Positions 9,617 through 20,867 of a stretch of 26,503 nucleotides of DNA are shown one piece after another. This DNA comes from Priapulus caudatus. Lineage: Eukaryota; Priapulida; Priapulimorpha; Priapulimorphida; Priapulidae. Both the position numbers and the translations under genes were made by a program. Numbering within the stretch: the stretch's first letter is position 1; each line of letters starts with the position of its first letter. Below the pieces are notes generated by a model that was given only the letters and a program-made list of their open reading frames with translations, was not told the DNA's origin and did no database searches. The stretch is taken from assembly GCF_000485595.1 (NCBI RefSeq), contig NW_014577691.1:201059-227561 (forward strand), read 5' to 3'.

Positions 9617-9744
9617 ACGAGGTCTTGAACTCGAGGCTTAACGCCGAGTTAAGACTGCGTGTAGACGCGGAGGCCGGACGCGAAAATCGTAACATCGAGT
9701 TAACGGGTAGTCGCATACCGCGGAGTGAACACGTGTTCGCGTGA

Positions 9745-10604
9745 CCCGCCGCGGTTGGAGGCGTGTTTACGTTGGACGGGGGGCAGGGCGCCGCCTCCCC
9801 TAGTGCCGTTAGCTTAACTCGTGGTCAAGACAAAACTCCTGTGTTTAGACGAGGCTTCTAATATATTTCGTAGGCCATGTCAAAGTGTGTCCCAGTTTGT
9901 ACCAAATTGCTGGTGACTTTATCAGTATTGTGCAAAAGTGTGGACTGTCCGTTTTTGTTGGTCCATTCATTAAATAATTAGACAGTTTTGATCTGCTATT
10001 TTGCCTTGCCGCTGCTCCTTGCTCGATGATAGTATTTTCTCATCGCAGCTAAATCAATTTGTTTACATTATATGCATATATACCCGATCACTAGGATGCA
10101 CACTTAGAATTATTTTTTTGCAGAATAATGCTAGAAGTACGTATGCTGTACGTGTGTCAACTGTTGCATATCAACAGAGCATTTACAAATAGAAAATGGC
10201 CAGCGCGTACGTAAGACGAGTTCTTTTGTTGTGAAACAAGTTTGGTATCTAAACATTGCTTGTGCGTTCCGCTGCTGAACTGTACGTCGTCCTATATGCG
10301 TGGAATACGCTTTTAAACGCGCCGTTCACGCAATACAAATAATATTAGGGTAACCAGTCGAGGCTACCAGCCACACATTGATACTAGGTCTAGCAATTTA
10401 GCCTTTAGAGATAGTAAATGAATACCATGTCGGGATTAAGTTATCCAATAACATAGAGAAATGTGTTTTTTCTATAGCTACTCATGTATAAAAAGAAATA
10501 TAACGTACCAATAAATATCATACTAACACATCATGTTATATGATGATCTATGTAAACGTACACGGTGAGGTTGACCAGCCGTGCGTTACCGGCCAGAAAT
10601 GTGA
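9745..10604. other. Unannotated DNA
   Basis: There is a short GC-rich patch at 9745-9810 with a G run (GGACGGGGGGCAGGGCG), then AT-rich sequence with only short open frames. No gene, RNA or strong repeat is recognised. Confidence 0.4.
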
Positions 10605-10715
10605 TATTGTATTAAACTAGCGCGCGCCAATTTTCGCAGTGTGTATACTACGCTATCAGCTCTCTCCTATGGCAGTCTGTACGCTACGTGTTGGCGCGCG
10701 CGTCAGTTCATACCG
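10605..10715. mobile_element. Short MITE related to the one in the gene A intron
   Basis: ATTAAACTAG followed by GCGCGCCA-ATTTT-GCAGTGTGTATAC matches the reverse complement of the right end of the 24745-25122 element. GTCTGTACGCTACG-TTGG-GCGCGC matches the reverse complement of its left part. The ends GCGCGCCAA and TTGGCGCGC are inverted. This copy is about 110 bp against about 375 bp, so it looks like an internally deleted derivative. Confidence 0.65.
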
Positions 10716-13040
10716 ATTATCTTAAAAATTTGCAGTGCAAGGTGTTTATAGGTAGTGTTCTTAATTGCAAATGACTCAGTCTACATGTGAGATTGAGTAG
10801 GTGGCAACAGTTTTAGTGGGGCAGCAGTGAGAATATACTATTTACTGTTTGCCACGTTTTGACTCAAAGAGCAAATTGCTTTTAAATGTATATACCAATC
10901 CACGTATTACTTTCAGTGATCTACATGTACCGGTATCTAGGCATATGAGGTGGCGAAGTGAGCGACAGGTCCACGTAGTCCAAGTTTTAAGTATTTACTT
11001 ACTCTACTTGAAGCTTGTGTTGAGCTATTACTTTACCAATTGCTTGTCTTCTGGTCGTTGTGGCAGACTGCTTGATAGTCAACCTTCAACTGCACCCAGG
11101 TATAGCATACAGCAAAAAGTGTGATAGGCTGAAATAATAGACAGTGGAAAAAAAAATATCATGTAGATTGTATGATTAATCACATTGAATACCGTACAAC
11201 AAAGCTACTCATCAATACCATAACTTTGCCGCATAATTTGGTATCAGTGCTTGAGATCAAGCTTAGAAAGACTACAAGAGTTTTGACCTTACCTTTGCCA
11301 ATCTTATACCGGGGGAAAGTCTTTTTTTCCATATCTCTAATCATATATTCATATGAGATGTGGTCCTTGATATCTTCTGTTCCATCTCAATCTTTGTACT
11401 GCTGATCGCACAAGCTCAGTTTTGTATAGCAGTAGGGCAGATAAATTAGTACACATTTGGCTATGTAATCACCTCTCCTTTTAAACACGTTCTGCCATCC
11501 CACGCATTTGCGTTCTGTTGTTTTCCTTCTGCATTTTCCTTGCCAACATTTCCATGAATTACGCGTGACTAGTGGTGTGTCATTTTTTACCCATTCCTCA
11601 AGCAGTCAGTCGTATGCTGTGTCTAGACACGTTTAAGATCTTCGCAAAAAGCATTGCGAACATAGTTTCTTGGCACACCGACAGAGTTGTGTGTTAGAAC
11701 CGGCTTGTCTAATTTCCAGTCATATGCTGCATTTTGAGGGCAATCCTTTATAATCAGTCAACCAAGTGCTGTAACTGAGGGCTGCTTCATTTTTCCCATA
11801 AAATTTTGCTCTAAGTCTAGCTATCATCGTTTGTGTGAATTCTGCAAGCAGTTGTTGCAGAAACATTTAAAAGACACTGCGACTGTCCAATGGGTTTCGT
11901 AAGGGTTTTGATTTCATGCGGCCGCTTCTTAGGGTGTTTCTCTAAACCCACTTACTGTCACCAGTCTCGGATAATTAGTTTCTTTTCATCAACACGATTT
12001 CCACTGCTAAAATCTTGGTTACTACATTGGCCATTGCCAACTCACTTTACCAGTCTCTGAAAAAGCATGCTTTCATTCATGTTTGATGAGTTCACGTACT
12101 TGAAGATTCATAAAATTTGAGAGAAAGCTGATCATTAATACGCTAGAAATAGTCCAGCAGTTCTGACCGTATGTGTTCATGCGCATTCTTGGTACGCACC
12201 AGTTACAATAATGGCCTATAACCAGTAAATAACATGCAGTTCTAGATCTATTGTTTGACCGCAAGTTTCGCTCACCGCTATTTACGGGTTCTATGTAGCA
12301 TCACAGGCACAAGTCTATTCAGTCAAGTTTTGAAAGCACTCTGTTTAAAACATGCGATCGATTACCAGCTGTGACGCAGCCGATTCGGGGTCATTCTCGC
12401 ACCTGGCAACAACGACTAGTGTAATCGGGATTGCCTGATGTGCTTTGATTTTCTAAGCGAGTTGACATAGATCACACAATGTCCCGCATTAATCGTTCGT
12501 TTTGAGACGAGCAAATTATCAATACAACATCGGCAATTCTCTGTTAGTTCTTTGCGGTGAAAGAGTCGAACAATGGTTCAAAACGAAATCGGCTGCATTA
12601 TGATCTCTGCAATAAGTAAAGAAGAATGGAAATGTTTACTCGTGCGTATATCACACCTAACAGTGCGTTTTGCTAGGTAAAAATTTGGCTAATGATGCGT
12701 CGATCTTGCAGTAAAAGGTGTAGCCTGGAGATTGATCACCGAAACATTCAAAATGACGCAGCCAAAGAAGTGGTTACATCGGAAGAGGAGGAACGCAAGC
12801 AGGGAAACTGTTCGAGCTATGGCTACAGCACGCAAGAAGATAACGGTAAACGTGTTACAACAAGCGGAATTGCGCCAACAGAAGGAGGAAAGGAGGAATA
12901 GAAGTCAGTGCCCATCTCTTCACAGTTACTGATCTGGAGGACGTTAGTGAGGTAAGTTTCATTTTAATAAACTATTTGCAGCAGTTGCTTTGTTGACGGT
13001 GTTTTAATTTTCTAAGGATCTAAAGCGGGTTTGCACTAGC
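10716..13040. other. Long non-genic stretch
   Basis: There are only short open frames, none recognised. A strong donor-like GAG|GTAAGT at 12951/12952 follows a lysine/arginine-rich frame (12732-12932). That frame stops before the donor, so an exon here is only a possibility. No RNA gene or repeat is seen. Confidence 0.4.
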
Positions 13041-13110
13041 TATCACTTGTGTGTGTATGCCGTGTGTGTGTGTGTGTCGTGTGTGTGTTTTGTTGTGTGT
13101 GCGGTGTGTG

Positions 13111-13153
<43 letters not shown>

Positions 13154-13510
13154 AGTGTGTGTGTGTGCGTGCGTGCGTGTGTGTGCGAGTGAGTGTGTGT
13201 GTGTGCGGGTCGTAGCGTCCGTGCCGTCGTGCGTGCGTGCATGCTTTCCGTACATGTGGCGGCCGGCGTCCAATGTGATAAAAGCGGATGTTATCTATAG
13301 TGGCGCACGAGCGTGGGTATGTGTGCATCCACTGGCACTGGCCACACGTACGAACGTGCACCCCCAAGAGCGCACGCACGGCACGCACACATGCACGGAG
13401 CGGGCACGCAGGCACGCACGACCACACACAGGGCACGCAACGGCCTGGCACACAAGCGCAGGCACGCACGTACATACACCACACAACACACAGCACACAG
13501 GCACAGAAAG
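13041..13510. repeat. GT-rich microsatellite followed by its CA-rich inverse
   Basis: Positions 13047-13205 are GT/GTGC repeats. After about 150 bp of unique DNA, 13365-13500 is made of CACGCA/CACACA units, roughly the inverse. The two could pair as a long imperfect stem. Alternating purine-pyrimidine runs are prone to form Z-DNA. The several histidine/threonine-rich or cysteine/valine-rich open frames here are products of the repeat. Confidence 0.85.
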
Positions 13511-13878
13511 TTTTATGTAACCAAATTCTGTTGCATCGAGAGCGTAGCAGAGACATGTCTCTTATTGTAATCGAATATTAGATTCGAATTTGATGAGCGC
13601 GAGTTAATGTTGCAATGCCGTTTTACAGTGTTTACCGTCCGTAACCCTAACAGTATCCTTTAAGTTATTGTCCTGTTAATTGGCGATGGGTCCCTAGACA
13701 TCGAAGCGGCCCGTGGGATGCCGTCTTTTGTAACTGCTTACTAAGCAACCCAACTAAACTACGTTTCGAGGATTTTACTTCAGCTACAAATATACAATGT
13801 ATCTTGATTCAATATGCAGATAAATGATACAGTCACAATATAATTATAATTATAAAAGATTATGAATTATACTGTCTG
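13511..13878. other. AT-rich intergenic stretch downstream of the 267-codon frame
   Basis: No gene is seen. No canonical AATAAA is visible on the minus strand in the first 100 bases after the stop at 13879. Confidence 0.4.
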
Positions 13879-14682
13879 TTAGTACTGCATTATCTTTTGG
13901 TAGTTACTTTCCCAGTCTTTGAAATCATCGCGCAAGAACACTTGATGTGGGCATAATTTCGTGAAAAACAAGAATGGCTTTGAGCGACTTTCGGCAGACA
14001 ACGTCGAAGGCAGGCTTTCCTTGACATCTTGAACGTGAATTGAACAAGCGCGTGCTGAAATAAATAAGTTCATCAGAAACTGGCTGACTTCGACAAGATG
14101 CTGTTTTGATGATGAAAATGATGAAGAGAACAAATGAGCTCCCACAGATGACATAGCGAGGAGGCTAACGAGGCGATGCCATAGCGAGCACGCACATGCA
14201 ACGACGGAAGGGGCCGCATCTTGATTATTGCCGAGACGGAACGTTTCTGTTCTTACATCCCATACAACGTAAGATTTACTTGAACAGGCTTCAACCATTA
14301 TTTCAGATTGTGGGTCTTCGTAATTTACATAATCAGTGGTGGATATAGAGGTGGGTTGCGGACGGGCGTTGAAACCCCCGTTCAGCCACTGATTAATGTA
14401 TGATGCTAGTAAAATGGAGCCAAAATAAAAGTCACTCTGTTGGGGTTGATAGAAAGACTGATGGGGACTTAACACATATACACATTTGTGCGAATTTACG
14501 TGATCTAGGGTGTCTGGAACGCGGGGTATTAGCTGTATTACAATGTACTTGTTGGGAATCCAGGTGAGTAAGTGGAGATTCCACTGTTTTTCTTCTTTGC
14601 TTGGCTGTAACGCAAAACTGGTGTATTGACCAAGGTCATGGCAATTACTTGCAAATGCTTCCGTTTCCCAGGCGTTTAACAT
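13879..14682 (-). CDS. 267-residue open frame, unknown family
   Basis: An uninterrupted frame of 267 codons runs from ATG at 14682 to a stop at 13879. A TGA lies in frame nine codons upstream of the ATG, so it is not a plain continuation of a longer frame. The product is mixed in composition and not low-complexity. It has a hydrophobic stretch around LLTWIPNKYIVIQLIPRV near residues 38-55, a YFGSILLASYINQWL stretch in the middle and a serine run (FSSSFSSSK) near residue 190. The end is DDFKDWESNYQKIMQY. I do not recognise a domain. The ATG context is weak (T at -3), and an internal acceptor (CAATACACCAG) would let it be the last exon of a larger gene. The length and composition are unusual for chance in this AT-rich stretch. 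It has no visible link to the GMC exons 0.5 kb upstream. Confidence 0.5.
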   Translation of the reverse strand: MLNAWETEAFASNCHDLGQYTSFALQPSKEEKQWNLHLLTWIPNKYIVIQLIPRVPDTLDHVNSHKCVYVLSPHQSFYQPQQSDFYFGSILLASYINQWLNGGFNARPQPTSISTTDYVNYEDPQSEIMVEACSSKSYVVWDVRTETFRLGNNQDAAPSVVACACSLWHRLVSLLAMSSVGAHLFSSSFSSSKQHLVEVSQFLMNLFISARACSIHVQDVKESLPSTLSAESRSKPFLFFTKLCPHQVFLRDDFKDWESNYQKIMQY

Positions 14683-15177
14683 AGATTGGCCGAGATGTAA
14701 AACAGATCAACTGCATAACTACTGCAGTACTAGTACTAAGTATACTTGGCAATATGGATCTGAAGGGTATGATGACGCATCATGTTCACGTAGTTTCAAG
14801 TATTAGATATATGCTGAATGTGGAAAGTCTGTTGTGTAGTGTAATATGGAAGTGTTTTTAGCAATAGATAAAACGTGGCTGTTGTTAATGAACAGGCCTA
14901 GTACAAGTGTAGAAATTCACAATGAGATTTTGTATACTTATATATTAGTAGTATAAACACATTTCACACGTTTTTCTTGAAGGATGCAAACGAAACGATT
15001 AGCTCATGTGAATATGGTACAATTTTATAACCATGTCATCTCACAAACAATTAATCACATCTAACCCATAACCATAATGAATCGCAATTGTATTTTATTT
15101 ATACACTACAACGCCCCGTCCTACTCTCTCTGGATCTCTCTCGTCTCTCTCCTCTCTCTCTCGGTCACTCGCTCTCT
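14683..15177. other. Intergenic stretch with a CT microsatellite
   Basis: AT-rich DNA without a gene, ending in a CT/CTCT-rich microsatellite (about 15118-15178) that abuts the decayed GMC C-terminal exon. Confidence 0.6.
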
Positions 15178-15396
15178 CTAAACACAAAACACAATCAATC
15201 GTCGGCAATGCACATGCGTGGTAAATACCATTCGAAATGAAAATCTAATTAGTTCTTCAGCCAGCAGCGGCGTATGCATGTGCGCAGCCTTCTCAGCGAT
15301 CATGATGACGGGCGCATGGCGGTTTCCCGCTACGATTTCCGGCATGATGGAGTTCATCCCACACGACCCTGCAGTCCTTCTACGTCCAGCGCACAC
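15178..15396 (-). pseudogene. C-terminal GMC exon (IMPEIVAGN block), frame-broken
   Basis: After acceptor GTGTTTCAG the exon continues the split AG|G codon of the previous exon as RCALDVEGLQGRV. It then needs a net one-base insertion to read SIMPEIVAGNRHAPVIMIAE and KAAHM. The family's C-terminal domain has L-x-V-x-G-L-x-G-L-R-V-V-D-A-S-x-M-P-x-I-x-x-G-N-x-x-A-P-x-x-M-I-A-E-K-A-A, so the identification is strong. The position of the second catalytic residue, usually the N of GN-x-x-A-P, is intact. The open frame runs on to a stop at 15178. This could be the lost 3' end of gene A, the 3' end of gene B or a remnant of another copy. Confidence 0.8.
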
Positions 15397-15703
15397 CTGA
15401 AACACACGAGCGGGTGGATTATACACTGCACAAGTCGAATGATTAGCTACATCGCACATTATCATGTTCAACCCTATAATATATTAAACAGGTTAAACGT
15501 TAAAACAAATTACCGCTTGAATGGGGCCAGCCTATGAATAAACCTAGATTTAAAGCCTTATGCGAACCCTGATTATAGAAAGCATCGGCTTTACTTCTAT
15601 TCGGCCGTGCTTCTATACTAATTGTGCTGCTAAAATTGTCGCGTGCTTCCTAAGAAGTGACTCCCAACTGCTCGGACTGTGCGCGTAAATGTTTCCTTAC
15701 AAC

Positions 15704-15879
15704 CTCAGCTGGCGGATAACAACGGCAGACTGGATCGTTGCCTGGCACGGCCATCTTCACAGTTTCCCAGTCGGATGGTAATTGTAGGCAGCCATGTTGG
15801 GCGTGCACACACTCTAGTATTTGTCACCTGTGTATGGATCATCATGGCAGATGAAGCATTATAGACGACCCGGCGGATT
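15704..15879 (-). pseudogene. Frameshifted GMC exon with the catalytic HPTG motif
   Basis: Read on the minus strand in pieces of different frame, this segment gives DPYTGDKY, then ECV, then MAAYNYHPTG, then TVKMAVPGNDP, then SAVV and QLR. In GMC proteins the block just before the C-terminus runs D-x-Y-W-E-C-x-x-R ... Y-H-P-x-G-T-x-K-M ... G-N-D-P-x-A-V-V-D-P-x-L-R, so the order and spacing match. The histidine of HPTG would be the first of the family's catalytic pair region. At least two frame changes are needed. The donor CTGAG|GTTGTAAG at 15704 joins in phase to the exon starting at 15396. The 5' boundary (acceptor GTCTTAG before 15879) is a guess. The segment is decayed or poorly sequenced. 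Confidence 0.7.
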
Positions 15880-15957
15880 CTAAGACGTTTCAATTATTCA
15901 TACTATTTTTCGTTTATATTGGCGGTAATAACGCCGTCGTATTTTTGGAAAGGAAGC

Positions 15958-15982
15958 NNNNNNNNNNNNNNNNNNNNNNNNN
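15958..15982. other. Assembly gap (25 Ns)
   Basis: A run of 25 N separates the GMC exon region on the left from a GA-rich microsatellite (about 15996-16090) on the right. The round length suggests a placeholder, so the true distance is unknown. Missing GMC middle exons could lie here. Confidence 0.95.
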
Positions 15983-15989
15983 CTACATG

Positions 15990-16090
15990 AAGAGAAAGTG
16001 TAGGAGAGAGAGAGAGGAGAGAAATGAGAGAGAGAGAGAAACGACTGAGATGAGAGTGAGACCGCACCCAGCAGAAGAGACGAGTGAGAG
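15990..16090. repeat. GA-rich microsatellite beside the gap
   Basis: GAGAGA runs are interrupted by short insertions (AGGAGAGAAATGAGAG). Low-complexity sequence at a gap edge is a common cause of assembly breaks. Confidence 0.8.
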
Positions 16091-16129
16091 ACGGACCCCG
16101 GCACCTCACTCTACGAGTACGCCTCTCAT

Positions 16130-19050
16130 ATGCCTCGTGTATCCGACTTGACGTATAGCCTGCGGAGAAGGTGCCAACTGGCTAGGCCACAGGTCTGAAG
16201 AGTATAAGTCAAGAGCAAACCCTGCTGGCCACCACTGCACCTTATCGCCCCCGACCCAGCCCGATGCACTGTAAACACCTTATTTTGCCGCTCGCCAATC
16301 TGTGGCATAAGATATGTAACGACGTAAAAACCTCTTTCCAGTACATATACATAGATAAATCTATATCAGGTATAGAAAACACAACAACGCGTTAGTATCT
16401 AACCTGTATCTTTAGGAGTAGACACCTCCCAGCGATTGACCCTCCGCCCTCCTCTATTCGCTCGCGCATATGCCCTCTTCACTCTTGCCTCAAGACGACA
16501 GATAGCGACGTGACCCTGCGCCATTGGAGCCCGCTAGCTCGAGCGCCGTAGTTCTTGACTCCGGCAAAACTCCGAACCCCTTACGCCTATGCAACTTTCA
16601 GCACTCCACCAGCTGTCCACAGATCATCTCGCTAGCACTGCTCGCATCGCACCTCCCGGACAGGCCCCTCTACTTAGCTAATGTACACCTGACTGCGCTG
16701 GCGGCAAGAATGTGCTTGCACCCGTGTGGATTCCGAAAGGCGACGTGGAGGACTTCTCAGTGTTTTACCCCCACGACTCGTACCCTCCTTTAGCAAGTCC
16801 CGTCACGCTTACCTGCCGCTAATCCTTGTCACCCTCCCCTCACATCGACATGCTTATTAGCGCCAGTCTCTTGAATGCACCATGCCTCACTGCTCCAACT
16901 ACTTCGGACTGCATAGTGGCACCTTATGACGAGCAGTGATGTGGGGAATAGAGCTCTCGATTTACTTGTGAGATGATGGATTTTCAATGAGCATCCCTGT
17001 CCAGCCGCCCGGTTGCGTACTCATTCGCATTCCCATGCGAGGATCTTTCGCGTCTACGCTCAACACGACTTCACGCATTTCTGTTAACATCATAAAACAC
17101 ATTCTCAATGGTGAACGCACAGGTCACCTTGTCCGCATCAGCTCGCCCAGTCTAGTGATTGCGTAACGAAGGATAACCTATGGTAAGACATGTGAATATC
17201 AGTTACGAAAATCAGGATAAGCTCTTCTCCTCGACCGAAATCAGTCAGTGACGACACTCTGGCGCGCCGGCGCGCCAAGACTGTGATATGGCCATTAATA
17301 TATCGTTTAATCGTCTTAAATTCAGTAACTACGACAGTGTGTGAAGGTCAAGTCCTGATTGTGTGTCACAGAAATCCGATGACCTTCTCCACGCGCCTTA
17401 TTCAAAAGCAACCGATATAAGCCTTGAATGTATCGTAGAGCGGAACACTTCATTGACTCGCGAGTAGCACTTATAGATTTGATTTTTTCGTAACAGATAA
17501 TATTTAGATCCTTTGAGTAGAACCTTGATTATCGTTCTACGAAAATCAATAGATTCGAATACGAATAATCAGGTCATGCTTGAATCTCGGCGGCTCTGTC
17601 TGCCACCGCGCCGGTCGGCGCCAAGTGCTCCATAAATAAATCTGGCCTTTCTTATCTTATAATTTTTCCACCTCTTGCTATAGGTAGTATATGTTCCTAT
17701 ATTATATATATATATCTCTCCAGCACTCCTCTCCGACCCTCTTACCTCACTTAGCTTAATCTTAATAACTCATTAGGCATCTTTGTCTGTAACTGTCTCA
17801 GCTCACTAGCAACTTTAGTACGTTTGCCGCGCAAACTAGTCTCATTGGTTACGCCGCGATTCGACAGGTGTGCGCACTGGCTAACCCTCCCTTTGGGTTT
17901 TTCCGTGTTGTCGGTCGGTTCATTGCACTGGTCGCAGGCCTATCAGTGTACTACTCGGCGCGTGTTCAGGTCCCGAGCCAATGACTCGTGTGTTCGCTGC
18001 GCTTAGATTCATGCACCCGAAACCTCAATCCGGCTTCGTGAGCCGAGCAGCTGCCGCGCTCTCGTCTCGCTGCCCAGCGACCAGCCATGTCACGCAGCTC
18101 GCCGCACCAGGCAAGTCAACACTCCGCGATTTGCCTGCGCCCCCCCACCCGGAGAGGCAGAGAGCATCAGCAGCAGCAGCAGAAGACCCAGCGCCCTGTC
18201 CGGCACAGTAGATGCAATGGAGCCCAGAATGCCAGTGCGCCTCATCAAGGGATGTTATGCTGCCACTGCGTCCGCAGCGACCGCGTGGTGGTTGACCGCC
18301 TTAGCAAGCTCTCTCTGTCCCACCAGTCTCCTCTTTTCACCTCCGCCCAGTCATGACTGCACTCGCGTTCACCTGGAACCATTCTCGCGAGCGAGAGATG
18401 GAACTGCCGAAGCGAGGCGTGTGGAGTTGATGCTCCCTCAAGCAGCCTCGCCACGAATCTAGCTAAGCCCACGCCTCCTCACTCGTCATCGATTATCTTT
18501 GCTCCTCTGTTCTCCTCCCTCTCCTGCCTCTCTGGCGCGAGATGGCTTTTGGCATGTCTGTATGCGACAGTAGCCGGCGGTGATAACAGCACTTGCGCGA
18601 GCTTCTCGCTCTCTCCTTCTCTCCAGCAGGCCTTTTCATCCTACAGTCAGCCGCACTCTCGTCAACTTGCGTTATGTGCCTCCGTAATATGCCTCGCTCA
18701 CTGACGCGTATGTGTCCCCTCCTCTAGGCGATGAGCGTATGCAAGCTCCCGCGCACACGCCGAGCGTCTACGACCTGTCGCTGCATCCTTCCCCCTTTTG
18801 TTCTAGTCCTAAGCTGCTTGCGCAGGGAGGTGATTTCGTACGATATCCTATGCGATTTACATCGTTGGATCGCGCCCGGGCGCGGCCCAAGTGGTTCGCA
18901 TGACTGATTTCTGTTTACTAATCGCTCTCGGACCTTTCTGCCAGTCCACGCCCTCCTGGCGGCACGCTCTCAACCTCCTTTCTCTTCGTCACTCGCTCCT
19001 ATGCGTCCCGCGCACTCTCGCATCCTTTGTCGCCCCTAATTTCTACATCG
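16130..19050. other. Pyrimidine-biased, gene-free block
   Basis: The plus strand is noticeably rich in C and T and in CG, unlike the AT-rich flanks. Many short stop-free frames result, but none has a recognisable domain. An 18-base palindrome, TGGCGCGCCGGCGCGCCA, lies at 17260-17277. CGAAATCA fragments near 17236 resemble units of the array at 19070-19830. A short TA run is present at about 17704. Confidence 0.5.
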
Positions 19051-19064
19051 ATAACGACAAATCA

Positions 19065-19830
19065 TAATTGTCTTACAAACGCCATTTGTTCGTTACCGAA
19101 ATTCAACTACCTGCGAGTCATTTCGTTTTTAACACATTATTTTTTTTTACGGGAAAAAATTTTTTTTTTTTTTTTTTTTTTTTCTCCAGCTACCTGACGT
19201 ATGTGATTTTCGTGACGAAATCAGCTACGTGCGAGTTATTCTCGTTTACGAAACAAACATCATGCTACACTTGCGCGCGCCCCCACCCCGGCTCCGTTTC
19301 CTCCCCAACCGCCAAGTGTCGCATGACTGATTTGTTACAAATTATTGATTTCGTAACGAATCAAGTCTACATAGTGTCTTTCGTTACGTAAATCAACTAC
19401 TGCGAGTGGTGTGTCGTGTGACGCAAATCGGCTAGCTTTCGCAGTCATTTCGTTACTTTGAAATCTCTAGGCTACTGCGAGTTATTTTCGTACGAATCAT
19501 GCTACACTTGGCGCGCTCGGCGTCCCTGCGCCAAGTGTTGCTATGTAGACTGATTTACGTTACAAAATTATTAAATTTCGTAACCGAAATGCAAAGCTCT
19601 ACATAGTGATTACTCTCACTATATCAACTACTGCGACGTCTTGATTTTCTCGACGAAATCAGCTACTGCGATCATTTTCGTACGAAATCCATGCCTACTG
19701 CGAGTTATTTCGTTACGAAATCATGCCCGGACACTGGCGGGCCGCGTCCGCAAAGTTGTCGCCGATGACCTGAGTTTCGTTACCGGATCCAATGATTTTG
19801 TAACGAAAATTTATTGGGCCGCCAAGTTTA
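19065..19830. repeat. Degenerate array built on the palindrome TTTCGTTACGAAA
   Basis: Many variants of ATTTCGTTACGAAATCA followed by GCTACTGCGAGTT recur with irregular spacing. Interspersed are GC-rich inserts starting CATGCTACACTTGGCGCGC and ending CGCCAAGTGT. A long T run (about 19159-19182) interrupts the array. Indels between units are very frequent. No gene is present. Confidence 0.75.
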
Positions 19831-20780
19831 GCATGGTCTGCTGAGAGGTGGTACGTGCTGAGGAGCGGATTGGAGTCGGGTGGGCGTGACCCCCCCAGAC
19901 AGCCCGCCACAGCAGCCCCGCCGCCCTCATATCACTCGCTCTAGTGCCCCTCGTCAACTGTACCCGCGCCTTGCACTTGTGCGTGTAACCCGGTGTACGT
20001 GCGTTACCTGCATGTACGTCGGCTCTGTAATTTTCGTCAACCTCATGGTACTCTCGGCTGGCGGCAGAGGTGAAGCGTGTGATATGTATCTGACCGGGCT
20101 GTACTCGCGGGTGTACCGTGGGGTTGCGACCGCTCGCTAGGTGCTTGAGTCACTCCTCCCGCGCCTGTATGTGCGTTGGTACCCGCGTTGCTACGCTTTG
20201 CTGCCTCGTTATTTACCACATGCGTTCGCTTGCTATATTGCCTGCCTGTGTTGTCAACGCTGCCGTGCCCTTGCTAGCTGCAGGAGGCTTTGACCCGCAT
20301 TGTAGTACTGCTGTGCTCGAGCTAGACGTGGCGCGCGGTTGTGTACCTCACGTGTTGTACGCTCGCTACCGCTCCCCAGCCGCTCCCGCCCTCCTCCTAC
20401 TTCTTAAATCTTGCATCCCTCACTTGCTATCTTTCCCGTTCTGCCCTCCTCGTCCACCCTTTTTGCCCTCTGCTAGCGGAGGAAAATGGGTGACGAGACG
20501 CGATGCCCGGTTCACAGCACACGGCCCTCGCTGCGCTCCGCTCTCACCTCCTTGCGCGCCCGCTCAGGGCAGGTGACAAAGGGCCAAATGACTATAAGTG
20601 CGTGAAACCCTGCTGGCTCACAACGCTGCTGCCAACCTGCCTACTGGAAGGAAGCCGGTGAGGAGAGCTTGTTTTCGCCTATTGAACCGCAAAACTTCCC
20701 TCAGCTGTCGTGCGCCGCTGTCACTCATACCGTGCCACGGTGCCGTGTACCCGCGTGTACGTGTCGTCTAGCCACACCAC
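19831..20780. other. GC-rich stretch without a recognised gene
   Basis: A 152-codon frame at 20118-20576 on the plus strand has no domain I recognise. Its cysteine, proline and leucine excess matches the base bias of the whole block, so I do not call it a gene. Confidence 0.4.
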
Positions 20781-20790
20781 AACTAATTTG

Positions 20791-20792
20791 CA

Positions 20793-20836
<44 letters not shown>

Positions 20837-20867
20837 CACAACACAACACACCACACACACACACACC
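20791..20867. repeat. CA microsatellite
   Basis: A nearly pure (CA)n run is interrupted by CATCACAACACAACACACC. It produces histidine/threonine repeats in the forward frames. Confidence 0.95.

Noticed and set aside
12692-12952. Possible exon ending at the strong donor GAG|GTAAGT
   Set aside because: The basic frame stops before the donor. The frame that reaches the donor is short and unrecognised. It would need a frameshift to work.
13020-13570. Histidine/threonine-rich and cysteine/valine-rich frames on both strands
   Set aside because: They are products of the GT/CA microsatellites, overlap in several frames and have no domain.
20118-20576. 152-codon plus-strand frame
   Set aside because: It has no recognised domain, and its residue bias mirrors the pyrimidine-rich DNA around it.
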